From Oreocharis arfaki (Eukaryota; Chordata; Aves; Passeriformes; Paramythiidae), in NCBI GenBank assembly GCA_013398015.1, contig VZRR01002165.1, positions 434,001 through 498,000 on the forward strand: a stretch of DNA of 64,000 nt. Direction: 5' to 3'. The position numbers and the translations under genes are program-made. Below, piece by piece: positions 38,290 to 51,313 of this stretch (positions within the stretch are counted from its first letter, which is position 1; each line of letters opens with the position of its first letter). The notes beneath the pieces were generated by a model. The model saw only the letters and a program-made list of their open reading frames with translations, was not told the DNA's origin and did no database searches.

Positions 38290-40184
38290 AATGAAAAAAA
38301 GTTTCAGCACAAAAAATGAGTGATGGAGTAAGGTGTTTGCAAAGCTCAGCCAGCAACTGTGGGGCTGCTTCTACAAAAATCTGTCATAGGTAGATCCATT
38401 TATGGACAACTCTTGGTCTCCGGCCTGAGGTAATACTGCATCTCTCTTGAAATGAGCACTTGCCCTTTAAAGCAACCACAGTACTTGGGTGCCTGGGCAC
38501 CAGGGGAGTGAGATTTGCCCTTTATAGGCCTCTCTAAACTGCAGTTCTTGGGATGAGCTTTGGGCTGTACATAGCAACACTGCCTCTAAGAATTTTTTTG
38601 AAGCTCTTCTTTAGCAAGTAAATTTACAGTAATATCAAATAATGTCTGCTCAATGGGGACATTAGTTAATGCTCCATTTAGCTCTTTGTGAGGTCTCAGA
38701 TGTCTCCACTGAGGTGTTGAAATGAGACAGGAAAGTGGTAGTTACTACCAGTCCTTTTCTGAAGGACATGCAATAGCTGTCAGAATACATTCTCACTGAG
38801 CAGCTGGAATTTTTATTTTCCCTTGTCAGTCCATGTACTTTCCAAAGGGTTTTGGATTTATGTATCTTGGCATGCTTCCTTGGACACAGCCAGCTATGTT
38901 GAATCATAATGTTAATGTGGAAACAGAACTTGCACTTATGAAAGGTCCTGGATAAATATCAGCATGAGGAATAAGCATCACAAAGGTGCATGAGGTTAAA
39001 CAGGCCTAAAATGGGCTGCTCGAGGACTCAAAAGGGAAAGTCTGACAAATATCACTTCTTGAAGTAAAGGATATAGGCACAATTTAGCTGTCTGTCATAA
39101 GTACTTCTGAAATTTACTGGGGAAAACTACAATTACCTGAGAGAGTATCTTTACCTGTGTTTTCGTGGGGCACCCATGTTGTCATCAATTAGAACTGAAT
39201 TCATGTGCCAAAATATAATTCCTAGCATGAGCTGTAGAAAAATGATGATGGTGGCAGATTTTCTGTTGCAATTCTGGAACATTTCTCATTTTCTAACCAA
39301 AGAAGCTTACTGGCCCAAAACTATGCCAAAACCAGCAAGTTTCCTATATGGCTTTCCCACAGTGTGCAAGCTAAGTTAATGTTTGAACAAAATCGTCCCT
39401 AGTGTAAAAGCTTGTTTTATGTCTTCCTCCCTCTACAAAAAAAAAGAGAAATAGACCCCCAGTCTGCAGGGGGAGACTATAACTTCTTTCAGAATGAACA
39501 CAGAATTCTCAGTGCATGCACTGATGCCATCGCATCGTCGTGTTGACACAATTCCTTTCATCTCATTTATATCAGATATTATGGGTAGTCTTTGTTTCGT
39601 TGCTTTCGACTGCAATCCCTTTAGGGCAGGGACTCTCTTACTCAGTAGTGTGTCTAAACAAAATATAATAAACCATGTATAGCTTGGCTTTGGGGTATTA
39701 TCACCATTAGCATGGATTAGTGGCACGGTTCAGTTGTGTGGTGAGTGGATTGCTCCCTAAGCCTTATCATATGCAACATTAATCATTAACATTCACTCTT
39801 TAATCTGCTTTACCAACTCTAAATACCTCTCTTTCTCCTTGTACTGCTTTTTCTTACAGTTGTCTTAATTCTCTTGATTTTTAGCACTCTATAGACCCCC
39901 AGATCTCATTTTGAGCGGATCTTACTCTGTTCTGCTACTTGATTTTACCTTTGAAGCCTGCCTGGGTGCTTGGGTGACAGAGGACCCAGTGGGGATCAAG
40001 GAGCTTGTTTGCAGCTCAGTGAATGTCACTGCTTAATGCCTCCATCTGCTGAAGTGACAGCAAGAATTTTGCCACTTGTTGAGATAAGTTTATGTGCTTC
40101 CTAATGAAATGTGCTAAACTAGAGTTAAATATTATGCATTTATTACCAGGAGTGGAAATTACTAGGAATGTTTGGTTGGATGTT

Positions 40185-40250
40185 CTAACGTATTTATTAT
40201 TTAATAAATTGTATTTTATTATTAGTTAATAAAAGTATTTAATATTGAAT
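40185..40250. repeat. AT-only low-complexity block
   Basis: Nearly pure A/T sequence such as tatttattatttaataaatt, ttttattattagttaataaa and tatttaatattgaatatta. No unit length is strictly conserved. Confidence 0.75.
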
Positions 40251-43200
40251 ATTACTCTGCCTCTGTTCAAAGACTCTCTAAAGGAACAGGGAGCTCTTTC
40301 CATAGAAATGCATAGAGGCATCCTGAAATAAAAAATTATAACGAATATTGAATTATGGTGTAGTTGCAGCGTACATAACTCATCTTTGCTGATCAATTTT
40401 CATTCCCTCCATGAAATTAGAAACACAAATTCATCTGAAGGACTGAAGGAGCTTCAATATCTAACATCACATTGATATACTCTGCACCACATGGTGAGAG
40501 ATTTCAACACTGTTTCTCTAGTGAACAGCCAGTAAAATGTTCCTTTAATGCACATGATTTTATATGGCTTCCATCCCGACTGTACCCTCCTTCCCACCCA
40601 CTCCCAACAGCACCTGGATTAAAAATATTTCACTTGTGTCATTTTTAGCGGTTTGTATTTGTAGACCATCAGCTAAATCTGAAGATAAAAGCATCCTCAT
40701 ATAATCTGTCCCAGCTACTACTGGTACTAGTGTGTGAGAATAGTTTCTGTAGTGTCCGAGGACTAAAAGGGACATTAAAGAAACTGCCAGTACCTATTTT
40801 TCTACACATGCATTTGTGCATGCTTGCAAAGTTTTCATAGGTCTTAAAGTACTTCAGGGGCATAAGAAATAATATTCCAGTCCAGTTTAATGCCTAAAGA
40901 ATCCAAAGCACAATCATGCTCCCCATCATTCTGCAGCTAAGTGACAGAACTGGGAATAGTTACCATGAAAGCAGATTGTTTGCTATAAATGTGCTACCAG
41001 AGACTTGGCTGTTGCAACAAGAAACTTCTTAAAACAAATCATGGGATAAGATCTTTGTAGGTTGAAGCCCTGTTATTCAAAAATGACTCACAAGTCTATA
41101 CTACAAATCATGAAACAAGTGTTTAAAATCACTGATTCATGTACTGATAGTAATGTACTGACAAAAAGAGCAGAGTGGGATTTCACAGCAGCTCTTGGTA
41201 CACTGCTGTAAGCTGTCCTGGGTGATCGTAACTACATAGGAATACTCATCTGAGGCACACAGGTTTAAACCATCATCTTTATACATCTCAAAATTGAAAT
41301 GCCTTTTTAGGCATTCAGTTTTTCCAATAGGAACTCTGGGAATGAAAGGTGATTGACTCTTTCAATGGAATTAGATTCTTAAATCTCATCATATCTGCCT
41401 TTTGGCTTTTCATCTAATGGACTTCCCAAATATCAAAACAGGTGTCCGTGTCTCTTGTACCACCAAACCGAGAACATCAGTCTACCAAAATCTAGACAGC
41501 TCCCACCCAGAGAACCTGGAGTTCATGGCATGCAAATTTGTTTTTCAGCCTTCTGAAATTCTGACCTGGATCTCTCATTATGTTAAAGACCAACTTGGAG
41601 TCTCTTGCTAGCCTTGGCAGAACCAATAACCCAGATCTTTCAGACTTGTGCTGTGCAGGGGTTTGGAATGAGGATATATGCCCTTAGTGAGACTTATGAA
41701 GAAGCTGGTGCAAAATGCAGGGAAAGATAAACTATTATATTGCTTAAAACTTCGGGTATTTACAAACTTATTGGAAGATGAGTACTGCAGTTCCTCCTCG
41801 AATGATTGTTTTGGTAAAACTTGTATAAAGGTCAAAATTCAAGAAATCAAACTGTACCATAAATCTAAAATTTTCTAGTCAATAAAAGAGAAACGATTGT
41901 GTGGTACTTACAAAGTTTAAATAAATGTATTTACCAGAACTGATCAATCTAATCTTCTCAGAGGCAGTCCAGGATAAGTCTGATTTGTTCCCTTGGAAGG
42001 GTGACATTTCTCTCTTTATTGCAAAGTCTTGATCCTACAGAGTCTATAATAGGACTTTGGCTCCTTTCTCTTTCTGCACTTAGTGCAGCCTAGCAGATGC
42101 TATTCAAACAGGACATTAAAAATGTTTGGAAAGAGGACATCCAAATCCAATTATCTTGTGGAATGATTACACTTCCCACAAAGTTGCTATGTCTTCTCTT
42201 TTGTATCTTTTCTTATTTTATGTTGGGCCACAAATAAACCAAGATAATGGTGGTTTCATATTTGAATTAAATAGAAAACCTATATATGTTTGGGCATTAC
42301 TAATACATTTAGCTGAATAAATCAAAACTGCATTTGTCAAACTGATGATAGCTTTTCTTTAAGGGAGGATTTCTGGGCTAATTCTATAAGAACCCTGTAT
42401 TCACTAATAAAATATAACACTACAAACATAGACATTTTCTGGAAAGCAGTAGACTGCTCTTGCAACTCAGTTATCTGCATGTAATACTGAAGAAATTGGT
42501 TCACTGTACAGCTCTTTTTAGCAATTAAAAAGATCAAACCTAAAGATAAATACATCTTTTATCCTTCTGCAGAAGTTTCATACAAATGCAAGTGCTCTAA
42601 TATTGAGTGACATTTTTGGGGACCAGTGAAGCAATGGGAATATTTCTTCTTTGGGTCTGCAGTTATTTTCTGGTTTTCAAATGTAATTCATACCACAAAG
42701 GAAATGAATGATATGTTGCACTGTTTTAATGGGATTTTTTTTGGTGGATGTTAATTACACTATTTAGTACACAGCTAAGAAGGGCTTAGATGACCTGGCA
42801 ATGAGGACTTGATTCAAAACTCCTCAGTACAGTATGGTATTTGTAATTCAGAATGATGTCTTCATTATTAGCATTGATACATGAGGTTTGATACCTAATT
42901 CATGATCATTCTTGCTTTCCACTCTTTTGCTGGTCATTACTGGAAAGTGCTCCCTGGAACTGGTATCATTTTGAAAGACGTATGGTATTTCTGCACCACC
43001 TCTCTGATTAGGGTTCTGACCTATCCATTGTTCTCCAAGGCAGTACAAATAATCAACATTTCTTTCAGTTTGTAAAAAGACCTCTCCACATGCTCCTCTG
43101 TAGCTGTCTGTTGAATTTCAGCAGCACTGCAGTGCTTGGAGCTGGCAATCCAAACATCTTCATTTAGAAACAAAACACCATATGGTATAATCAACTCCCC

Positions 43201-44875
43201 ATAGTAATTTTCTCCACTGCAGTATCATTAAAGAAGTATTGTAGCATAAAGAGTAAACTGAAATATTCTTGGCCAATGAGAAGGCCAACAGCCTTCTGCA
43301 GTTGAAGATATTTTTACTTATTTTGCTACTGTAATGTCTGAATTCTTCACAGTCTTAATATATTCTCCTAACACATCCCTGTCTCCCTTTGAGCAGGATC
43401 TGATTTACAGAAATTCATGTCTGAGGAATCAAGCACTGCAGACTCTCAGCACTGCCCCAAAGGGCTCTAAATCTCTAGAGGAGCTGGAAACTGAACCTGA
43501 AAACTGAAACTTCCAGTGAAGGGTAGATAACAGGAGGGTTGCAATCCCTGCCATGGAGTGAATTGTTACAACCTGGCACCATTTTTCTTCTGCAACTTCT
43601 CTTGTGATATGGTTTAGACAGGAGCCAATGATTCTGATGGTACACAAGTAGGTAGAAGATATGGCAGATATTTTTCATTTGAGCTTACAGCTTGAATAAA
43701 CATAATTTGGTAATTAATGCCATATTAATGGTATAAATACCCTCTTCTGTGCTTAGAACTTCTTCCCTTTCAAGAATAATTTGAAGGGTGGAAGCAGCTG
43801 AAACATTTGGCGTTTTTTGTGATTTGCTACTATTTAATATGTTCAGTAATTTGGCAGCTAGGGAATCCTTAAAGCTCATGTTCAGAATATGGATCTTTTT
43901 TCTATTTGTCTTTTGCTAAATGTTACTGAATCTCTCCAAAAGAGGGTGAGGAGGGGCCCTTTTTAAAAATTGGTTGATGCAGACCAGCATAACCAGTACT
44001 GAAAATACTCGTCAGGAGAGCTTTGTATAAATAGCTGAGTCAAAAGGTGTTGAGTTCTTTGCTTTTTGAGCAATACAGTAAATCTCAGTAGTCATGAGGG
44101 GTTCTCCCTTCATAACACTGTAAGCCAACACAGGAAAAATGCACCAAACTCGTGTAGAGTATTAACATGCCTTTTTAATCTGTCTCCCACTGCTGTGAGG
44201 AAACACTAGCATTAGAAGCAAAGAAAACAGGATGGTGTTTCTACTTTGGGAAGCTCAGCTGAGATTTTGCTGAACAGAGGCCACAGAAAATAGTTTTTGA
44301 GAGAAAGGCATGCTTTAAAATAGTCTGAAAGCTAAATTAATAGGTCAGTTCTAACAGCCTTCCCAATGTAATTGCCATTTATATTTCCTGCCAGACACTG
44401 TATAGACAAAGAGAAAATGATCAAAGTCATTCTTGCTGGTGCCAGACTGCTGTTACTGTCATTAATTGTTTCTCAACATTACCCACATCACTGCCACAGC
44501 TAGGGTCAATTTAATAGGAAGAAGCACAATATCAGGATGGAAACCCTATTTTATCTATTGATTGTTTAGTTTTGACATCTGTAGAAGGATGAAAACTGTT
44601 TAAAAGGAAAAAAAACCTGCTTAAGTGACAGCCTCTGAATGACTGCTGCAAGACAAACTGAAAATAGCTTTGATGCAATAATTTGCTTATTACTCAAGCA
44701 CTGCAGCACTTGATAGTTTAAAAACACTTGCTTATATAGCTCTCAGCTCTACAGGAGAGAAGGAAACACCTCATGCTCTTTATAAATGAACCAGGAAAAC
44801 AAAGACACGTTAATCCTCAAAATGTTGAAGCTCCAGATATCTGAAAGTCAAACTCAACACCACTGAGGTCTGCAT

Positions 44876-44929
44876 GCCTATTATATAAACAAATTCAAAC
44901 AAAAAATTCAAGCCTATTATACAAACAGG
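44876..44929. repeat. Short direct repeat, 36-bp offset
   Basis: GCCTATTATATAAACA at 44876 recurs as GCCTATTATACAAACA at 44912 with one mismatch. An internal attcaa phrase is also repeated between them. Confidence 0.8.
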
Positions 44930-47620
44930 CACTGGGGAAGATATATATAAAAATAAGTGGGGTAGAGGTTAATTTTGGGTTTGTTTGCTCTTGGTTTTGT
45001 GTGACAAGTTGTCAGAGATTTTTCTGAATAGTTCAGTCACTGAATTTGTGTTTGAAGTTTGAATGGTGACTGTAAATGTTGGGAATCACTGGTTCCCAGT
45101 TCAACATTTAGCCCCAGAGTATGAACATGTATTAAAGCACTCTGAAAGCATTGACTAGCTAGGAAAATATAAATCAAATATATCCTGTGAAACTTTTGCA
45201 CAACGCAGTGAAACTTTTGAAATGACAGAGCAATGTGCTTTTAGTAAATAAAAAGGGAAGTTTCTTTTGCAGTCCAGAAACTGATGGAAGAAAAAGATAC
45301 AGTGATATACCAGGAAAAATGTATTTTGTATCATGTATTTTCAAGCCTACAATGAGATTGTAGTTGTGAGATTTCACAGGCTTCTCATAGTTAATTTTCA
45401 CACAGACAGGTGTGTTTATACAGACAGAAGATTTTTGGTTTTTTGTCTAGTTTCTGAGAACACACTGGCACCAGGGAAGAGCCAAAGACTAAAAACTTCA
45501 AGTTACCCTCCCGAATTTCAGCTACATCAAAAAGGTGAAGGTGTGTTATGTTTATTTTTATCCAAATCTCACCCAGATATTACCTGGACTTTGCAGCAAT
45601 GTCTGCCTATTCTAAAACCAGTGGAAGGGCTGTGAAGCCCATTCATTCCGAAGAAGTCTTGTATCACCTCATGGGACAAGGACAGATAAGAATACAAGTG
45701 GTGATAATTTTTCTGCCCTTCCTGTCAGTTTGGTGAATATATTCCACTTTTCTAACTTGCAAAACATGTTGTTGCCCCTAAATGGTAATGTTTTTTCTCA
45801 TAACAAGAGCATAAAGCCTATGTTCACTTTATTGATCTGTCTAAGGTTTCACATACGGACATATAATGAGTTCATTATATCAAACTGATTCCAAGTAAGC
45901 AACACTAATGTGTTTCTGAGAATATTCCCCACGTGGTATTTTCTTCTGACAAGATTCATTCCTTTCCATTTCATAGCAGGAGCTGAACAATAGATCCGTA
46001 GTGGCATTGAGATTTCTGAAAAATTAATTTTCAAATTGCGAGCTTCAAATATGGCAAAGCACATCTTTGTAGTTTGCCAACAAGGAAGCTGATACAACCA
46101 TGTTGCTTGCCTGGCAAATCAGAGAAAAGAGAAATATGTATGTTTTAAATATCAACTGGTATCCTCTTAGGAATAACTCCTTATTTGATTCATATAAAAA
46201 ATTGTAGCACAAATTGAAGTAATCATGAATACATTTCAGAAAAGCTGCCTGCTTACAGGAAAAGCCTTTTAATTATGTAAATGTTTCTTTGCAGTTATTC
46301 ATAAAGATAGGCTCAGGATGTCAGCACTGATGAAACTGGATTCACAAAGCTGTACTTCCATTCCAGTCTTCACTGAAATGAGAAACAGATCAAAGATACT
46401 ACACTTTCATAGTGGATTGTACCTTTTTATATAATTATTCTTCTGCCTTTAATAAAGCTATGAAAAGTCCAGGAGTCTGTTCTTAATAATAGAAAAATCT
46501 CCCAGTAGATGGAGAGAGGTTTGAAATTAGATCTAAAATTTATTTATGAAGAAACACTGTGCAAGTGACTAACTACAGGTCTCATTTATGGGAATCTGGA
46601 AAACTGAACTCAGTGAAAATATCTGGGCAAATATTTAAAACTACAGAAAATCTATCCAATTAAAGATGCATATCCTAATCCCACAAGCCTTCAGGCAGAT
46701 ATGTTTGCTTATTCAAATAGACTCTATTAAATTCCAGTAAATTAAAATACCTGTTAACCAATTTGTTCATTTGCCTCATTGTTTTCTGATGTTCTAACCC
46801 TAGATTGTACATAACTGACTATATTTGCAAAGGTTTATTGTCTCCCAGAACTGGAAAGTAGTGAAATTAAGTAATCAGGTATTTTACTTTGGTTTTGTTT
46901 GATCCTTTTGTTTACAGTGAGAAAAATAAGAAAGCCAGGTAATAATGAAGAGTCAATACATAACGAAGGAGCAGGGTACTTGCCAACCCAATACTTTTTA
47001 AAAGAAAAGAAATGACATTTTTCTTCAGGCTAAGGAGAGGGGGGGTTTTACATAATACTTAAAACCAAATTGTCTTTTCAAAATAGGGAGGAAATATATT
47101 TCCTGTGGTACAATTGGCGACAAAACTCCTATTGCAAATTCCAAAACACTGGATGATGAAAGACTTGCAGAATCAGGATGCAGCATTGCTGAGGAGTGAA
47201 AAAGTCGGTTTCCAGAAAACGTGTTTTATTTATTTACCTTCAAAACTCTCCCTTCCATGAAAGTTCTTAAATCAGTGATGTGGCAGAGGAAAGAAAGAAA
47301 TAAGAAAATAAACGAAACTGAATGTAATGAACAACGATCACCAAGGAGGAACTTCAGATACCTCCTGATTTCATTCAGTGCTTGGAGAAACTGAAACATA
47401 TTTCCCATTTATCCAGACTCAGGCAATGGTACTGGAACATGCTGTGTTTTGAAAGATAGTGTGGTTAAGTGTGAGTCGTAAAAGTTTCCTTATTTATTGT
47501 TTAATCAGTACCTGAGTGGTTAAGCAATAGATGATTAAGAGTTATGTGTAACAGTGTAATGGGTATTCACAGAGTTATAATTTTAAGATAAAAACTTGCA
47601 GGATAATTAGAAGTAGGTGA

Positions 47621-47641
47621 GATGGCCAATAATGGCCAATA
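47621..47641 (+). promoter_or_regulatory. Two GGCCAAT motifs 10 bp apart
   Basis: GATGGCCAATAATGGCCAAT carries two CCAAT-box-like motifs exactly one helical turn apart. CCAAT is the NF-Y core, but no promoter is visible nearby and the match may be chance. Confidence 0.25.
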
Positions 47642-50515
47642 TGGTCTCTGTTTTTCCTTAACTCCATCCCCAAGCTCTTTCTGAACATAGCCTTCCAAAT
47701 GGTGTAAATAACAAAATGTAAATAATTCATATACCCTAAAATGGATAAATCCTTCTCAATTGTATTTTTAACGTGAATGAATGATAATTCATCCATGTAT
47801 GGTAGTTTCAAATGAAAATATTTCCTGGTCCATTTTGTGCCTGCTAGGCATTTTCTACAAATGGATTTTATATAAAATGGTTTCATTTCAACCAGATTAA
47901 ACATTGAGACTCTCATATGTGGATCAATACGTGTAAATGTTAGAATAATTTTACTTTCTGGCACAAATTCTGCCTGTTACTCATTTTATTACCATCTTTC
48001 TGTGAATATATTCTAAGATCTGCTTAAAATTCCTTTGGGGGCCACGGCTGTGCACTTCAACAGTGCTGCAGGCTTTTGACAGTAGGTGTAGTATGGTGAT
48101 ATAAAAAAAGGAGAGTTGGCTGAGGGTAGGGAAAGCTAAATGGGTCACTTCTCTAACTGATGCTCTGACAATGCAGTTGTGCTTGGCAGTGCACTTTTTT
48201 CCCGATTGATCCTGTCCTTTCTATCCCTCATGAGCTAAATCTGCATCTCAGAGTTGTGGAACCTCTCTAAATTTTGGGGTCCCACTGATGGGAGCTGGAG
48301 TGGGGTAGAGTTACTGAAAGGATTTAGGATTTCCTCACAACTCAAAAAAGTAGAGGGAAAATTGGCCTCTTTTTCACCTCTAGTTTTCTACCTGTAACTC
48401 ATCTGAAGTTGGAATAGTTCCCTTATTGCCTCTGTCTTTGCTACAATTGTTCATGTGTGTTTATTTATTATTTTGCCACTGCAATCTTCTTGCAACGTTA
48501 TCTATTTTCCTCTGCTTTTGCTTTCAATTTATGTTTATCTCATTTTAAAAGTACATGCAGAGCTATCCACAATTATCTGCTGTCCTCCTTTGCTGATGAA
48601 ATTAGGCATTTTCAGATCTGGAAATAGAAATATAAAACTGAATCTAAAAGACAGTTCAGGTACACAGCTGTGCAGTATTTCTGACAATTTTTGCACAAAG
48701 ATAATTCTGTTCTAATGAGAGGGGTTAGAGCTGTGATTCTAGAATATCAAAAGTTCATGTCTCACTGAAATACCTTTTAAAAATTAAATACACACACTGA
48801 CTGGAAAAATGCAGCCTGTATTTGAAAGAGAAAGTGTGCTCTGTGGAGAGCATTTTACACAACAAGAAGCAAATTCAAGGCAACTCCATGTAATTGATTA
48901 TAATTGTTTGGTTATTTGATAACAATTGAGATACTTCCACATGATTGGATCAAAAATGTACAGAATTCAACACTGCCTTTGTAGTGGAAAGTTTGTCCAC
49001 CTGATACAGTAGTTTGCCATCCAAAGTGAAATTACAAACACTGCCTTACATGCAGAAACGTAGTGACCAACTGTTCTATTTCTTTCTGATGAAACAGAAG
49101 CCTGGTGTGTCTGTCATTTTACGAGCACATCCCTATGGGGGCGTGTAGCTGCCGTACAGCACAAAACGCATTTGTGTCCTTACCTGAAAACTGGCAAACT
49201 CTCAGCAGTGCACATCCCAGTGAAGCTGAAGTTGCATTAAAGGTCAGTAAACCTCAGGAGGCAAAGCTCCTGCCTTTGAGCAAGTTTGAGTCCATCACTA
49301 CGTGTTTGGGTCCCTAAACCACTGACATCTTCCTCTGAGACTTTTAATGCTTTTAATTTTTTGTGTGCCACAAAAAGTTTGGAAAATTCCCACTAAGCAG
49401 CCAATGTTGTTGCAGGCCAGCTCACACATTACTTTTAAAAACAAGTGGTGTCTGCCAAAACTTTCTAGTATAATCTTAATAGATAAGACTGACTTTTTGT
49501 GATAAATAAGTGCACAATCCAACAGGTAGTATCTATATTGAAACAGCCAAAAGAAGCCTGTGGATGCACATTTGCTTAGAGAACTTTTCCTAAATTCTTA
49601 TGTGTCAAAAATATTTCAGATTTGCATTTTCAATATCAATGTGATTTGAGAGAAACCATTTGCCTCATTAAGGCCTACTTCATCAAGGAATGTAAATCAA
49701 CGTGTCTTTACATGCACCAGTGTAAGAATGACACCAATGAGCTGTTCCAAATCACGAAATCAACTGCTTGCATTTCATGTTCTTTTGGAGAAAGGCAGGA
49801 CTTAAACAGAATTTCATCTCCTGCATTATAATTATGACCAAGTGGGAGAAAAGTTCCCATTCTCAAACTTCGGAAACAAATCCTGGTCTCAGATTCCACT
49901 GTGCATGTTGCTAAGGACAAAGTCCAACTCCTACTGAAATCCACAGGCATCAGCTCAGCCAGCCAGTGCAGTCTTTCCATGGAATTCAGGGGGAGTTAAA
50001 TTAATGACAACAGATGTGGCTGAACAGCATTACATTATTGTCTTACAGCCATAGGATTCCAGTAGTTCAGTGAATCACTCTATTAAGTTACATACATGTT
50101 ATGATTATGTCTTTATTATTTCTATAAAGGAACCAATCTAGGCTGCAATTAGGGTGTTTAAAAGGCTGTTATTTTTTGGCCACTATAATAAGCAATTTTT
50201 TGTCTTTTAGGAATTATGACCATCTATTTTATACTAAGAAAACATGAAATACTCTTTATATAAAGAACTGATCTTCCTCAGGCACATAGGCACAACTTCC
50301 AGTTATGCAAATGAATGAGCAACTTCAAAACAAAAATGAGTCACATTATTCTAAAAAGGGACATGGTGTATGCATAATGCACAGAGACACAAAGTATCTT
50401 GGAAATGTGACTTTGATCTTCAAACGATGTAAGTAACTGATCTACTTTGTTTTGTACAGACGAAATATGAGTGCTCAGTCATGTATCAATATGAAAATTA
50501 CCATTTATTTTCAAA

Positions 50516-50580
50516 TATATGCACATTTTGTATGTGTGTGCATTGGTACATGCACATTGTGTACATGGTGTGAATGTGTA
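50516..50580. repeat. Degenerate TG/CA-rich patch
   Basis: Imperfect alternation of TG, CA and TA dinucleotides, for example tgtatgtgtgtgcattgg and acattgtgtacatggtgtg. It looks like a decayed dinucleotide microsatellite. Confidence 0.6.
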
Positions 50581-51228
50581 TCTGTCATACATGTCTGTAT
50601 CACTTTTTCCTAACTGAAGCACGTACACTATGAAGAAAACTTGTTGTGAGTTGAAAGGAACTACCAAGCGATAGCCTGGCAAAATGCAGCAGAGTAATCG
50701 GCCTAGCAGCTAGGTAAAAATGATTACAGTGGAACAGTTCAGAGAATATCATTCGTTCAGCTCTGTATCTCAGGATACAGAGAAAGGCTGTGCTTGCACT
50801 GGACAGCTGTATGATGCCTAGCCAAAATAAAAGGGTACCTAAAGTGCAAGAACTGGACAGGAGGGAAAATACCTGAAGAAACTGCTCTTCCTTTAGCCTT
50901 CTAATAAGCTTGTTATCTTGGATTAACCAGTCCCTGAAGTCTCCAGAGATTGTCTTAAATAAATAGATGCAATGTCTAGTCATTAATTACGTGCCTATTT
51001 TCAAACCAACCTGAGCAGTGTTCTAATGCACATTATAGGTTTCTGACTTTAATTGAAAACAAACCTGGGCAAACAATGAAACCACATGTTTATCAAGTGC
51101 CTATTTCCTGACAATCAAGAGATATGGTAATTGCAGCAGCACGAGGGCTGTTTATCAAGATGCTTCATTGTTGAGTGTTTATGTACATCTCCTCCCAGTC
51201 CTTGTTCCCGTAAAACACAAGCAGTGCT

Positions 51229-51313
51229 GGCAACAGTGGAAAAAATGTCCCTCCTGAGGCCAGCAAGGTAGGGCAGCAGTGGAAAAAATGTTCCTCTAGA
51301 GGCCAGCAAGACA
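51229..51313. repeat. Two-copy 43-bp tandem duplication
   Basis: Copies 51229-51271 and 51272-51313 share agtggaaaaaatgt and gaggccagcaag at an offset of 43 bp with a few mismatches. The unit is richer in G and C than the surroundings. Confidence 0.92.

Larger units (their letters stand above)
38295..51228. other. Non-coding unique sequence, AT-rich
   Basis: About 13 kb without a supported gene, RNA or recognised transposon. It holds an AT block (40185-40250), a partial 36-bp direct repeat (44876-44929), a doubled CCAAT motif (47621-47641) and a degenerate TG-rich patch (50516-50580). The longest frames, 129 codons at 47575-47964 and 127 codons at 50600-50983 (both minus), lack recognisable domains, signal peptides or splice framing. 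Confidence 0.6.

Noticed and set aside
47575..47964. 129-codon minus-strand open frame outside any repeat
   Set aside because: It has no recognisable domain or motif and no promoter or splice framing. One frame of this size is expected by chance across six frames of 64 kb. A protein search with a significant hit in other birds would reverse this.
49150..49250. Possible minus-strand exon ending at a good donor (CAG|GTAAGG)
   Set aside because: The donor match is good, but no acceptor and no recognisable peptide could be found upstream of it. Isolated donor-like strings are common.
50600..50983. 127-codon minus-strand open frame
   Set aside because: It has a hydrophobic stretch but no recognisable family or gene structure. 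Treated as chance.
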